From NCBI RefSeq assembly GCF_964106895.1, contig NC_133584.1:42489587-42553586 (forward strand): a DNA stretch of 64,000 bases, read 5' to 3'. This document shows, one piece after another, positions 28,551-42,202 of this stretch (positions are counted from its first letter, which is position 1; the number at the start of each line of letters is the position of its first letter). The position numbers were made by a program, and so were the translations under genes. Below the pieces are notes generated by a model. It saw only the letters and a list, made by a program, of their open reading frames with translations. It did no database searches and was not told the origin of the DNA. Origin of the DNA: Numenius arquata (lineage: Eukaryota; Chordata; Aves; Charadriiformes; Scolopacidae).

Positions 28551-29110
28551 TAATGGATGTTGTAAGCAGACGCCACTTACAGCAGCTCCAGCCCCCAGGG
28601 GTTCCTCTGCATGGCCGCTGGATCCCAGCCTAGAGACCCATGGGTCTCCATTCCAAGCTGATGGACATGGCTGCTACTTTCCCATTTGCAGGTTCAGCCA
28701 ATAATGAGGCTGAGAATGTGTCCTGGAGACACACGCACACAGGCAAAGAAAACAGACGTGGCTGGCTACACAGACAAAGCACTGCCTTCGACAGCACCCA
28801 CATGTGACACTGGCAGGACTACAGCCAAGTCCCCTTCCTCCTCTTCAGCTGGTAAGGACTGACATTCACTAATGAAAGCATGTATGTCCCCCCGCTCTAA
28901 ATTCACAAGTAGATACACATTTGCAGATACACATCCCTCATGTATCGGCCCAGCCCCTCTCTCTGTCCGGTGCCCCTGCATGTATCCCAGGCCCTTTTAG
29001 GTGCTCTATGAGTCTTCTACTTGCTGGCTGGTCCAGCTCAATCCTCACTAGCAAACAAAGGCATGCACTCACACACTCGTCTCTAAGGCACTCCACACTC
29101 CTGGGTCCTG
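28551..29110. repeat. possible retroviral LTR-like or GC-richer remnant
   Basis: This GC-richer block differs in composition from its surroundings. It includes CCAATAATGAGG at about 28696-28707 and a CT-rich section at about 28950-29000. The overall wording is LTR-like, but I cannot find defined TG/CA ends or a target duplication. It could equally be a degraded host exon or regulatory region. Confidence 0.22.
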
Positions 29111-29111
29111 C

Positions 29112-29160
29112 TCAGTTGGAAAACTGGGTTCAGTTGGAAAACTGGGTTCAGTTGGAAAAC
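29112..29160. repeat. 18-bp tandem repeat, about 2.7 copies
   Basis: The unit CAGTTGGAAAACTGGGTT is repeated head to tail without mismatch. The repeat also puts a repeated LENWVQ motif into a forward frame (28921-29211), which is therefore an artefact. Confidence 0.9.
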
Positions 29161-29211
29161 TCCTGGGTTCAACTGCTCACTTCAAGATTTTGTACCTCAT
29201 TATTTAAATAA

Positions 29212-31565
29212 TGAGAAAATAATGAAGATACATCAGCTGGGGTGATCACAAAAGGAGCCAGGCAGTCAGTGGGTAAGTGGTCTTAAGTGAAATGATCCAC
29301 AGGCAGGAAACTTCAGCAGCCGTTTGTATTGCCAGGGCCAGCTCATGCCTCAGCTGCCCAGTTCCCTCTCAGAGAGAACGATGTGGATAGCACAGGTCTC
29401 AGTGAACTTGGGAACTTGCCTTCTGAGGACCAGCAGAAGAGCTGAAACAGAACAAGAATGGGACTTTTGCACACTTCTAACCTTTGGAAAGATGCTGTGA
29501 CTGGGGATTGCTGGGGCACTGCATAACTATGGGTTGAGAAGCCAAGCAGTCCAGAGTTAGCTCTCCCATATTATTGCATGGACAGTGAGTAAGCTTCAGA
29601 CTATCTCAAACTAGAGCTGCGATAATAGCTAATAAAACGAGTGGCATATAATAGCCTTGAAGCCTGCTTTACTTTTCTTAGACCACATCTGTAAGTCTAA
29701 ATGTTTATGTATACGTTCCATGTTCGGGTTCACATGAATTTTTTTGGTACCAGACTGAAAATGTACATTCTGAATAATAAAACTGTTATTTGGATGTGGA
29801 AAAACTACTTCTCTCTTATTCTCTCCCTCCATCTTTTCATCTTCAGACCTTCAGAGAAAGCTGCAATTCCAGATGTCAACTGCTTGTATTGTCTATAGAG
29901 TGGGAAAAACATTGATCTCCTCAAAATTCCTTTCTGTTCTAGTCCTCATTCTGAGGTGAAATAGGAAATAGCAGGTTTTGCTGGGGCAGTAGCCTTTCCA
30001 CAAGAGACAGCATGCTGATCATAGGACTCAAACCTGTTCTCAAGCGTAAAAAATATTTATATAGGATGTTGGTTTCTAAAGTGTTCTCTGTATGATTTTA
30101 TCACCAGCCCCACCGGATAATCACTTTGTGAACTAGTTGACCACTAAATATGAATCTCCTTGTAAAAGCACAATATCGGATTTTTGTGGATGGTTCAGTT
30201 ATAATCAGTGCATAAATAGAAAACCATTTTAAGTCACTTGCATATAAAGGACTGCTACAGATTCTGGTAGACACATTCTCCATGCGCTACACCATGTACA
30301 GAAATGTGTTCAGCAATCCATAAAAGGCAATAGTTAATGTAACCACTCAGTCAAGTTAAGAAATATGGAAGCTAAAAAAAGCAACTTGAATCACCGTAAC
30401 AGCAAGAGGAAGCTTGCAGCTCCATACTACACAATGCAAAAGTAGTCAGGAAAGAGCTGCTGCCTTTTTCTTCAGCCTGCTGCAGTACAGCAAACAAGCC
30501 CCTGAATGTCTGTAAATAGTGTTTCCCTTGCACTGAGACTGACTTTCCCAGTCGTAGAAATATTTGCAGCTTTAAAGGTGAGATATTTATAGGTGTAGAA
30601 TGAGTAACAGTCAAAGGAAGAAAGACAGGACATAGTGACTACAGATGTAGAGAAGACTGCCCATAGCCTAAAATAATCTTCCTGGCATGTGTTTCAGATG
30701 TTATACTGAGAAGGAAACTCTACTGTGTGTGTTGTTATCCTGTATTGCTGACATGAAACTTTACCTGCTGACGTAGCCTTTGTGTAACCAGACTCATTTG
30801 AATCCGGATAAAGGAGCCTTAATGCTTTCATCAAACCATTCAAACAATCGACTGTTGAACTTTTGAGACAAAAAGATGCTACATCTTACATCCTTCTGTG
30901 TTTTCAACATGATATGGGCCTATTTGGGACAAAAAGCATATGTATATGTGTCTACATACAAAAATATCCCCTCTGTCATTGGTTTGTTGTGTGGCCTGGA
31001 TTAGATCCCATACTTTGGGAGTGAAATCCTGGCCCTGCTACTAAAAGTGGGAGCCTTGGTCTTCTCTTTAGTGGGGTCTGGAGTTCACCCTGCGTCTCGT
31101 ATTGTGAAGCTGTGCAATGAAGACATGGACATACCAATTCCCTGCCTCCATCACAAGAGTATTGGAAGTTGAATTGTGGGCTGGTTCACTTCAGAAAAAA
31201 TAATGAGTTTTGTTAATTAACTTTGTTTTTGTAAATACACAGAATTCTAAAAAAAACCAAAAAATTAAAAAGTCAAAGTATCTTTTTTGATCGCGAGAAT
31301 TGCCTGAACAAAATGAACTCTTTCCATCTCCACCTCTAGTTACAGGTTTTTTTCAGTAGTTAATCCCTGCTGATAAACTAAATACAGTGTAGTCAGATGG
31401 ATTAATTACTGTCACAATATATTTACACTTCATTTTTGCATACACTCTTGGAAAAAAATGTATTACTTCAATGCGGCCGGAGTCAACATTTCAGAAACTA
31501 ACTAAAGTCAGCTTTTTATTCCTTTTAGGACTAGTTGAATATTTTGTATTGAGTTGTTGTCATTG
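29212..31565. other. non-coding stretch
   Basis: I see no gene, RNA gene or recognisable repeat. Confidence 0.55.
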
Positions 31566-31660
31566 TCATCTTGTTCTTCTCTTTCTTCTTCTCCTCCTCC
31601 TTCTCCTCCTCCTCATCATCATCAGTGTCATCATCGTTATCATCGTCATCACTGTCATTC
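31566..31660. repeat. imperfect trinucleotide tract (TTC/TCC/TCA)
   Basis: A pyrimidine-rich run of TTC and TCC triplets passes into TCA/TCG triplets. It gives a run of Leu then Ile/Val residues in one forward frame (31471-31791), which looks like a membrane segment but is a repeat artefact. Confidence 0.85.
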
Positions 31661-34504
31661 TTTTAAATTGCTTGTTTTTTATGGAAAATGTTGATTTTTC
31701 AAAAGCTAAAATACTCCTTTTAGTGAAAGAAATATGTTTTAAAAATATTTTAAAAAATGTACCTATTTATTTATTTATGAGAAAAGGGTGAAGAAAATAA
31801 ATGTTGCAAATACTATAATCTATCTAAGGGGGAAAGTAGAGTCCTTTATGAACTATGTTCCCAAGCCAGAATGCATCTTCAGAAATGCAGCGGTAAAAAC
31901 AAGAGACTATGGTGAGTCATAGAAGAGGGCAGAGACTAGAATGAACAGAAAGAATGGGAACATAAAGATCTAATGAGGGCTTTGCATCAACCAAATGCAA
32001 ATGTTTGAGGTTTTATCACAGTCTTAGTTAGGGTGGTTTCCCACCCACCATTTTCCAACCACTTAAGCTTATGTAGCCAGTAGTCAGGTATACATGGCTT
32101 TTTAATTTGTATTGATAGTAGCTTCTGCTTTGGGTCATACTACTGGAATCTTTATTTTTCATGAAGGATGGCTTTTAATGTTACATTTTTTATTTGTTTT
32201 AATGTGGCTGATTGGAAATAGCTGAAATATTATAATATGTGTTAAATATATTGTGGAGTGAACTGTACCTGGGAGAAGGTAAGTACAACAATTTTCTGTT
32301 CTCTTCAGCTTGGCGAGTGTCCTATCTACTGCAGTGGAACATTTAAAAGGATATTAAGACAAGAAATTAATGCATGCAAAATAAATTTTGAGAAAGATAA
32401 ATTAGAAAAAGAAAACAGATGTACTATGAAAGTAAATAAGAAATTTCTAAGTCTAGATGACCAGGACGCTAGGATGCTGGAACAGGCAAAGGATGTAACC
32501 TTCTGAATATTGTTAACAGGTAAAATTAAGTCCTCTTCTTTGTATTTTCACACTTAAAAAAAATTTGCAAGTTTTAGGAAAAATAGGAAGTAAATTGCTT
32601 AGGGCATCTCAACAAAACTCACAGCAGAGAAGTTGTAGGGTTGTTGAAATACTATAAGGAAATTCAGAGCAGGAAAGAAGGATTCCAGAATGAAGAAAAA
32701 TTATAAAAAGGGCAAAATGATACAAGATCACTGTACAGTTTTGGGAAAATCTTGCTTAGAAAAAGTACCTGGATATGTTCAGAAATGTTGGGAAGATACA
32801 ATAAAGTATACATTTCTAAAAACATATATGAGAAGCTGTAACACATTGTGGAGGAAAAAGAAAAAGGAAACTTTTATTTCTTTCTTCCATTTAGATGAGC
32901 ACAGCCACTGTTCAGTGGTTCACAAACCATCTAGTACTCAAACTGAGATTATAGGAATGTGACCTTATAATGTCAGAAACTGAAAAGGATAGGAAACAAA
33001 GAAATAGATTATAACAATAAATATTTGGAAATAATTGGCTCCCTCTGTTAATCCCTGCTGTATCATCTCTAATACTTTTTCTTATCCACATTTCAACAAC
33101 TTTTACAACCTCCTTCTCAAAAGTTGATATTTTATGGTTTAAAAGACATGCATTTTCTGACATTCACCCTCTTTTTAACACTTGATTTAATCTCAGCTTT
33201 TCATTGTACATTTGTAGATTGTATTCAAAATTCCTCCTTCCTACTTACTGTCTTCTCTTCAAAATCTTAGGATTTTTTTGGTATACCCTTTTGTCAGTGA
33301 TTGATTGAAACTTTGTTGAAGAAAGTTGGCTAAAGCTTTTCTGGATGATAAATATGAGAAATAGTTATGATGGTGTTTGTGGTAAGTGGTAAGATATTGA
33401 AACAAAATAAACCATCGACCAAACATGAGTTTGGTCAGAAGCAGAACTGTGTCATGCTACATTGATACTCATTGCAAAGGCAAAGGGTTAGTCCATTTTG
33501 GTTTGGTTTCACAGAGGTATACAGAGAACCTGAACAACATAGGACTGGTGCACAGAGAAAACCTAGAAGGGCCATTTTGATTACAATATAGTAAAAAAAA
33601 AAAAATAATGCTTGAGAACTCTGGAAAAAGAAATTTCCCCCAGTTTCATTCCCATTGTCTTTAGTGTCACAAGGGAAATAATGTGACTCTGCAGTTTCTC
33701 CTTATAAGACTGACCTGTAAAATACTGGCTAACTCTTCAGGTTAGATAGAAGTAGGAACCTTGCTTTTGGTCATTGCTTTTCAGGACATAGCAATCCAAT
33801 TCTTTTCATGGTTATTGCGTTACACTTTAGTTTCTCCGCTGCCTTGACTAGTGTTCTTTAAATGCTTTACGGATTTCTGTCTTGGTGCCTGTTGCCTTAG
33901 AACTCCCCTCAGTGAACCCACTTAGCCATTTATAGAAAGAGTATCAGCTTCTGGATATGATGCTACAGATGTAGTCTGAAACCCCTGTTGTCATCATGTC
34001 AAGTTTATCATGTATGAGTGTCCTTATATTTTGTTCAACTTTATTGCTTTCTATCTACAGTTGGTCAATTTGAGAAAGACATCCACTTGGAAAGCACTAT
34101 TTGGTTTTTAGTATATATTTCCTATTTTCAAAAGTTTACATTTATGATATATACTAGTACGCTTTACTGTGGTAAATGACAAAAAAAATACTGACTTTTA
34201 GCAAAGGCACAGTAAACACAGCTCTTTCATTTTCAAAATGAAATTTCATTTTGTTTTTTGATATCAATTCCATGAAGATTACTTTGGACTCTTCTCATCT
34301 ACTTGAATTTGATTTGTGGAACTGGGCTCTTTGTTTTGTGTCTTTTCCTTCCCTAGATCTCACATCTTTCTACCAACTTACCGTTCTTTAGTAATATCTG
34401 CAAATTTATGTTCTGGTATGAATAGCACTTTCATAAAATAATCTTCTGATTATAATTGGACCACTCTCAGGAATTAACCCTGCTGATAATTTTTGTAGAT
34501 CTGA
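31661..34504. other. AT-rich non-coding stretch
   Basis: I see no gene. A perfect 20-bp palindrome lies at 34234-34253. The frame at 32258-32506 (82 codons) has no known motif. A donor-like AAG/GTAAGTA occurs at 32279 but no matching acceptor is obvious. Confidence 0.55.
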
Positions 34505-34935
34505 TTCTCAGATACAAAGGCTGAAGGGGACTATTGGGTCATCAAGTCTGACCTGCTGTACCGCACAGGACATTACATTTTACCCAGCTACCCTACCTGA
34601 AACCCACTAGCTTGATCCGAAGTTTGGATGTATTTCTTCTAAAGTCTATATTGATTTGGGTGTGAAGAGATGAGGAATTCAGCATTTGCCTTAGTATCTT
34701 TGCAAAAGTTAATCACATTCCTTGTGAAATTTCTTTTATTTGGATTTCTCTTACTCAGCTTTCAGCCATTGGTTCTTGTCATGGCTTCCTCAACTTGTTA
34801 AAAACACCTTGTATATGGGTAGTAACTAATCACTGAAATCAGGTCATCTCAGAAAAATATTTCTTGTTAGACTAAATCTGTGGAGATCCTTAAAACTAAA
34901 TGTAAAGGATCATCTTCAGACTTCTGATCATTTTT
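34505..34935 (-). mobile_element. old, highly diverged CR1-like LINE remnant
   Basis: The opening (GGCTGAAGGGGACTATTGGG then TCATCAAGTCTGACCTGCTG) reads as the reverse complement of an old CR1-type 3' end. Further diverged blocks extend to about 34935 (for example TTTCAGCCATTGGTTCTTGT at about 34760). No open frame survives. Boundaries are approximate. Confidence 0.5.
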
Positions 34936-36564
34936 TTGGCTCTTTTTTTCATTCCTTTCCCATTGTTTTGAACACCTGTTTTGTTTTTTTTTAAGCAAAA
35001 GGTGAGAAGTTCAGAATAAGTATACATTCACTGCTAAATTGCCATTAGCTACACTAAATCAATGTGGCTTTGTGCTAAAATTTGTCATATATTCCTATGT
35101 ATTATTACCTTTCATTCACAGATCATTTAGATAGTTAGTCTTTCATGTGGTGGCGTTCCTATCCAAGATGATTTGAATTCAGATTACAAGAATTAATAAA
35201 ACAATATCACTCACATTGTCTCATTCCATTTGGGTTTTCTGCTACCTAGCCATTATCTTTTGCATTACAATATGAGTTCTTCAATTCTGAGTTGCTACAG
35301 CACATTGCAAAAATTAAGTTCATGATGAGGATTCCTCCATAATACAGGAATACATGAAGTATATGTAATAGAACATCTTCAATGTGCAGGGTATATATGT
35401 TACATTGACTGTTACTGATTTGGCAGTTCTGTTGAAAAGCTGCAGCCAGAAGCCAGATATGCCAGATAAGAGGGAAAGAATCTCAACTGGTGTAAATAGT
35501 GACAGCTTCATTGCCCATAATAGAGCCATGACAGTTTATTCCAATGGAGCAACTGACCGTAAGAACTTGCATCCCTGAATTATTCTGATCTCAGGAGCTT
35601 CAAGTCTCTGTGAAAGGACAATATTATTATTCCTGAATGACAGTGTCAGGTGGATTCAATTTGCTCCAATCAGGCTAGGAGATGTGTTACAGCCTCTTTG
35701 AAATTAAGGTCACAGACAGAAAGATTCTGTTGAAAAGATCGTAGGAACAAGATTGGAGTAGAAATAAATTAAATTATTTTTACTTACTTATCAATGACAG
35801 ATATTTCCTGCAAATAGGCAAATGCAGGTTCTTGATGTATTTACTTCATTCAGAGTTTTGTGGGAACAAAGATTTTCTGGGATTAATTGGTCTTGATTTT
35901 TCATCCTGTAGTTTATGGGGGGGGGGTTGTTTTGTTTTTTTAACACATATAGTCTGTTATTTTACTCAGAAACTAGTCTTGCAATATGACAGTTGCGTCA
36001 CTTTTTATTTCACTGAAGAGCAATACCACATTTGCTTCTCTGATTCCTCTGATATTTCCACTGTTTTCTATGACTCGATGAATTATTTAGCTCGGTCCCT
36101 TCTTACCTAAAAAAAAATGTATTGCGTTGTTTCTTGATGTTTTATTATGGGTTAATCCAAATAGTCTGTCTTAACTTTTTATCAATAGCAATAATTGCAA
36201 AAATCTTCCTTGCTTTTGATTGTTCTTCCGTCTATTATTGCTGTTTACAATGTTTTCCCATGGGTTGTGTCATGCAACATGTGAGTTGGGCAAATACTAC
36301 AAATAATAGTGTTGGAGAATGCTGAGGAGGAGAGAAGATCAAGATGGAGTAACATGATTTTTTTCTGCAAAATTTTAATATGTATTATGTGTTTAGAAAG
36401 CTTAAATCAGCAAAGATTTTAATGGAATTAAAATAGAATCTTATCTGAATCACACAAAACATCTACACATAATACTTCTCATCTCTGTCTTGCTCATAAA
36501 AATCAAACAATTTACAACTATATCTTAATATAGTTGAATATTCCACCTTACTTATTAGTGTATT
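34936..36564. other. AT-rich non-coding stretch
   Basis: I see no gene. A run of G lies at about 35919-35927. Frames at 35832-36110 and 36122-36325 are Cys/Phe-rich and look like chance frames. Confidence 0.55.
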
Positions 36565-37604
36565 TGTGATGACTTGAGCAGCTGGCTGCCAGACACCCAC
36601 CCAGCTGCTCTCTCACTCCCCCTCCTCAACAGGATAGGGGAAGAAAATAAGATGGAAGGGTTCATGGGTCAAGATAAAGACAGGGAGATTACTTAGCAAT
36701 TACCTTCACAAGCAAAACGGACTCAACTTCAGGAAAATTAGTTTCATTTATTGCCAATTAAAATAGATGTGGATAATGAGAAACAAAGACAAACTAAACC
36801 AACATCTTCCTCCCACCTCCCCTTCTTTCTTTCCTAATGCTCAACTTGAATCCTTCATTGCCAGCTCCTCTGTCTCCCCCCAGCTGCCCCACATGGCACA
36901 GGTGGATGAGGAATGGGAGTTGTGGTTCAGAACAGCTCCTCTCAGCCACTGCTTCCTCCTTGTGCTTCTCCCCTGCTCCAGTGTGGGTCCTTCCCAAGGA
37001 GTACAGTCCAGCAGTTCAGACTGATCCAGCCTGGGTCCCATACGGGCTTCAGGTCCTGCCAGAAACCTTCTCCTGAATGGGCTCCTCTCCACAAGCCACA
37101 ATTCCTGCCAGGAGCCTGGTCCTGCACAGGGTCTCTTCAGCCTCCAGCTTCCTTTAGGCCACATCCACCTGCTCTGGTGTGAGGTCCTCCATGGGCTGAA
37201 GTGTGGATGCCTGCTTCACCATGTCCTCCATGGGCTGCAGGGGGACAGCCTGCCTCAGCATAGTCTTCTCCATGGGCAGCAGGGGAATCGCTGCTCTAGA
37301 GCCTGGAGCACCTCCTCCCTCTCCTTCTCCACTGACCTTGGTGTCTGCAGGACTGTTTCTCTCACATTTTCTTACTCCTCACTCCTCCCTCTCTCACACT
37401 GTGAAGTATTTTTTACCCTCTCCTAAATATTCTCCCAAGAGGTCCCACCATCTTAGCTCCTGTCCCCTGTTCGGTCAGAGCCTGCTGGAACCAACTGAAA
37501 CTGTCTGGAACCAGCTGTGTCCGGCCTGGGGCAGCCCCAGCCTCTCCTCACAGAGGCTCCCCCGCAGCCCCCGTGCCGGCACCTTGCCATATAAACCAAA
37601 TACA
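36565..37604 (-). mobile_element. solo LTR of an endogenous retrovirus, older copy
   Basis: This is a 1.04-kb LTR in minus orientation, related along its whole length to the copy at 59697-60788. Shared features in the same order are the AATAAA signal (TTTATT on + at 36747-36752), the block GGGATAAGGACAGGGAGAT-like at about 36672-36692, and the CTGCTCCAGTGTGGGTCCTT block at about 36974. Also shared are the CTGCAGGGGGACAGCCTGCC block at about 37235 and a TATA-like ATATTTAGGA (+ strand 37421-37430). It ends TGTATTTGG on the minus strand. The 45-bp repeat is present about once. Flanks GTATT and GTACC match at three of five bases, consistent with an old, decayed duplication. No internal retroviral sequence is attached. 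Confidence 0.8.
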
Positions 37605-40600
37605 GTACCTCTCTTCTCTAGAGTATTTTTCTCTATGTTAATAACAGTTAGAGATTCAAAACATTTTTAATTTTTATTACATTAGTTTATTAAGATTACT
37701 GAGTTAATATTTTGGGACTTTTTTTTGCTTTTCTTTTTCTGTAGCCTTTTTAGCCACATGTTCTTATAACAAGGAATGTGTTTTGTGGAATCTCTAAGAG
37801 GTTTTGTGGACAAATCACACCCACTTTGTACATCAAGCAAAGCCATTAAACTATTTCGTCACTTTAGGTATCTCAGCAGCCTCTACAGGTCACTCCTTGC
37901 TTTGCCTACATTCTTATTGTCTCACCAACTTAATCAGTAAAAGGGATCATGCCCATCACAAAAACAATTTTATGAAACAAGAACTTTTCAAGAAAAGAAA
38001 GTGTCTTCTTTCCTAGTATTGGTTTTGTGTTACTATCACAAGAGTAGTTGGGATACCATGGAGCATGCATAGGTCTTTTGAATGCCTTCACATAGAAGGT
38101 GAAAGAAAGATTAATTGCTCTCTGAAGTATTTTCTCTGATTCACTATAGACCTGGCTCCTAAAGCCCTACCCTTAATGACATACAGTGACAAGATATCAT
38201 GTTCAACCTTGAACCTTGCTTCAGAGCTGCTTCTGAACTTCATACTACTCTTTTGAGCACATAGATTTCCCTCTGAACATGCGGGAAGCCAGACTGGATA
38301 CTGATTTTACTGCCTCAGTTTAATATAATATTACATTATGTTAGAACAGGTTCATGAGTCCTCATTTCAGCTAGCACAGTGTTAATCATAACTGAGTAAT
38401 CAGTATGGATGGAGCGGATACACACCTAGGATGAGACAGCCAGTTGAGATTAAATGCTATGGAAATTATGGGGTTAATTGCAATCACCTCTCATCTTGAT
38501 AGTAAACTCAACTTGTTCCTGTTGACACTGATTTCAAAAGTCTGATAATTAACATGGCTCCCTTTTTTTTTCCTGTAACCTACTTTTCTAGTGAAAACAT
38601 TTCCAAAGAGAAGCTAGAGACTGTGACAAAGAGTTCTTAGGGAATTGGTCACTGGATTAAAATTCACCTTTATGTAAATAAGCCAGATCCTAGGAGAACT
38701 ACATTTTGTATCTAAGTATATTACTTTTTTTTACCAGTGCTTTATTGAAGGTCTAGTTTATTTAGATGGCAAGGAGCTTTCTGTTTTGACTGACTTAGCT
38801 GAGGCCACTTCTATCTGTGACAGGTATGCTGCTGTGAGACAGAAAAGAAACTGTCAACCAAATGTATAGTCAGGATGGAAGAGTACCTATATTCTGTTTT
38901 GTTTGCTATGATGGGCTTAAGGGGGCAAAATCCTTCACGTCCAAGCCCTGCCTCCTCTGTACACCTGACACAGATGCCATTTCACTGAACAGATACCAGA
39001 AAACATGCTTTTTCTGGCATCATTTCTTGCACTACAGACAGTGCTCTTTTGAGAGCAAGAGAGACGACTGTGTGGACATGTGCTGTTAGGAAAACGGCTT
39101 TAAAGCAAAGTCAAGAAGATGTATCAATTTTGGGAACGTTTCATGAACCGCTTCTATTTGAAGTCAATGTTGTGAACAAATACTACTGGAATGTTATACA
39201 AATACCATGTGTTTACACAATATTACACCTGACCCAACCAACTCTTTCAGTCTGGAATCTACATTTGTCCCCAGTCCACATGAGCACAGCTGTAGTCCCA
39301 CCACAGGAACTGTGGCCTCCACAGTTCCTAGATGCCACATAAATCTGAATCTGGCCTTTGCTTAGAGAAGACTGTCCCTAGTGTAAGGGAGATAGATCTA
39401 CCCTGAAAACATCCATATATCTGGAATAGGATACAAAAGCGTATCTGAAGTTTGTTTTCTATGTAGCTCAAAGCACTTCACAAATACTAGTCATACACCA
39501 TTTGGCCAGTAACATTCAGGTGGGGGTTGTTTTAGTGTTTACTTGTTTTTTTTTAAAAAATCTTTGTTAACAGAAAGTGAAGTAATGATACAAAAATTTT
39601 AAAAAACAAACGGCATGAAAAGTTTCAGTAAATTCATATCCAAAAAATCAAAGTTGAAAAATATCCATAATGCATGTATATAATAACATCCATAATACTT
39701 CCCACTGTGCTTATTCAGTTGGCTCCTTTTTATAATTACTTGGCTGTTTCTAGCAGGGACCCATGAGAGGGAGGAACAAAGCTCCCTTTAGGTCATTATT
39801 TTTCAGATTAGTAAAGTCCCAGCATTCCTTGGTGTCACTGCCAGCATTTTTATTAAGTCAACCTGTTACTTTCACCATTAAAACACATCTTAGTAGGTAT
39901 AGGTAATAGAGACTGACTTGGCAGGGATGACTAAATGGATGGACGGAATTCAAAGGAAGCTTGAATAACTGCTACACAGACAGCATTTACACATACATGC
40001 TTTAGAAGTCTGAGTGAAATCCTACATCCAGGTGAATAATAAATAAAAGCATTTGTTCTTTTGGTGGTTGCTGGTGGATCTGTTTTATTATTTTCATGCT
40101 GGATGGCTAAAAAGTACAAAGCATGGCAGCAGGACATCATTATGATAGGTGAACATCAGAAAATTTACAGCTGTAGCTAGGTATCCATAAGTTTCTTCCT
40201 TGCCCAATTAAAGGTTCCCCCTTTGGTATCTACTAAAGTTTGGATGAAAGTTTCATGTGGACAGGCGGTCTTGCAGGATTTCTATACGGTATTTTCTGCT
40301 CTCACTTGGGCTGAATAGGCACAGAGAACAGTAAAGTACAATAAAAACAAGAGGGAGAGTAGAAATGTCTGTATGAATGCTATATAAACTCAATAGTTGA
40401 AACTGAAATTAACCAATAATAAAAATAATAAACAGCATCAAAATGCCTTCTTTCTGTCCTTTGTCCTTCACAATTCCTTAGAACTGCTTTTGTCTTAATT
40501 CCTTGTCTCACTCTTCTTTTGCTTTCTGGCGCTCAGTAATGTATGTTTCCTTTGACCTTTATTTGTAAAGCTAGGCCAATATTTTTAATCAGGTGTTTAC

Positions 40601-41079
40601 AGTCAGGCGCCTAAATCTATATTAAGTATCTAAATAGGGCTTGCATTTTAAATGAGCCAAGCATTGAGTCAATAGTGATTGTAGCCTCTCACTACTACTG
40701 AAAAATTTCCCAGCTCTTTAGGTGCCCAGTGCTCTACCCACAAGCTGGAAAATGCTCACAGCCATTTTGGGATAATTCTCGCTTTCACTGTGCAGTATAC
40801 CCTTTATGTTAAATAAAATTCTGCTATCATGGTGTACCTTTGGCGTAAGAAGACTGGAGCATTCATGGCTGACCTAAATATTAGAAGATATAACTATACA
40901 TTTCACAGAGATTTGCCGATTTTGTGGTTACTGTCGCTGTCACAAAACTACTCGAAATCTAATAATTCTGTTGTGTTCATTGTATGATAAAAAAACTGGC
41001 TACGCAAAAAGAAGGAAAACATTATGTTATTTTCCTTTGTTAGGGAAATAGTGTATTAGTGGGTAGGTGCTTCTGCTTC
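37605..41079. other. AT-rich non-coding stretch
   Basis: I see no gene. The frame at 39049-39342 (97 codons) and shorter ones have no known motif. A few poly-T/A runs occur. Confidence 0.55.
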
Positions 41080-42202
41080 TGCCGAAAACGTTCGTTCATC
41101 TCTGGGATGTGATCCTCATACTACCTGTCTCCCAGCTGTCAGTTCCCGATTCAGGCAGGAGCTGGCAGGGATACGTGCGTTGGCTGGAGGGGATGTCTGG
41201 AGGAGCTGGGGAGTAACCAGGTGACTGACAGCGATTCAGGCTAGAGGCGGCGAGGAGGGGGTAGGTACAGACAAGAGAGCTAATCCTATAGAGGGAGTTG
41301 AAGGCTTTTTTTGAGGGAGGACGAGGGAGGTAGAAAGCATCTGAGGGATTTGCTTCAGAGTGAATTTAAGGTTACTGCTGCACCTCGCTGCAGCTGAAGG
41401 AGCCTGGGAGCTAGTCAGCACAGCAGACTTTCAGTTATGCCAGAACACTCAAGCTGATACAGTTATGGTAGTGTAACAACCCACGTGAACGCTGTTATTC
41501 CAGAATTAATACTTGTCTTTTTTTTTTTTTTTTCCAGTTTAGCTTAAATATTGTGTAAAGCTGAAGTGTTGGCTTTGTGTTTTGTTTTTAAAAGAGAGTA
41601 AAAAAAAGAAACATTTCTGCCAGCACAATAGACCACTCAGGAATTTAATTTTATGTAACTAAAGCTGTTTAATTCAGCCTTTGCACTGTCTTGGTGTATT
41701 TCCAGCATGTGCACAGCTCTGAGTGTACTGTTTTCCTTGCAATAAGGTTAATATTAGCTAGAAATGGAGACCTGCTGGAGATAAACAGCAGTAAAACCAA
41801 TTGCAGAAGAGCTTAGCTAAAAGCAAGAGCTACAGTCTCTCGGCTTATACCGAAAGACAGCTTGAAAGGCTAATATATCATGCAAATGGTGGACCAGAAT
41901 CACTTAGGCATAGATGGTCTGTGGGCTGTACAGAAGGAGTGAATCTTTCTGTATTCAGCTGTGCGTCTGTGTGTGCGCGTCTCGCTCCCCCTCCACCCGC
42001 TCCTCTCCCTCTGTCTCCCTCAGACAGGCAAACAGACCCGCTCCTTCCTTTGTGTTGCCAGTCAGGTCCTCCCTCTGCAGTCTTACACAGGAAGAAGATT
42101 TATAATAGCTGCATGCAATGCCAGTGTCTCAAAGAGACAGTATCACGCCATGTGGAGGATTTTCATATGGGGTTTAACTTTGCTCCACTGAATTGGAAAG
42201 GT
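41080..42202 (+). promoter_or_regulatory. GC-richer region, possible promoter and 5' non-coding exon
   Basis: Two parts stand out. At 41080-41430 GC and CpG content rise (CCGAAAACGTTCG, ATACGTGCG, GGCGGCGAGG). At about 41930-42202 a GTGTGCGCGTCTCGCTCCCC pyrimidine-rich section is followed by unique sequence ending GGAAAG/GTACAT, a possible splice donor at 42203. One frame (41801-42214, 137 codons) crosses the second part but I recognise no product. This resembles the 5' untranslated exon and promoter of a developmentally expressed vertebrate gene. That is inference from texture only, and strand is assumed from the donor. Confidence 0.3.

Noticed and set aside
28921..29211. 96-codon frame with a repeated LENWVQ motif
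   Set aside because: The motif comes from the 18-bp tandem repeat, and the rest of the frame has no gene-like features.
31471..31791. 106-codon frame with a Leu/Ile/Val-rich stretch resembling a transmembrane segment
   Set aside because: The hydrophobic run is encoded by the TTC/TCC/TCA simple repeat, and nothing around it is gene-like.
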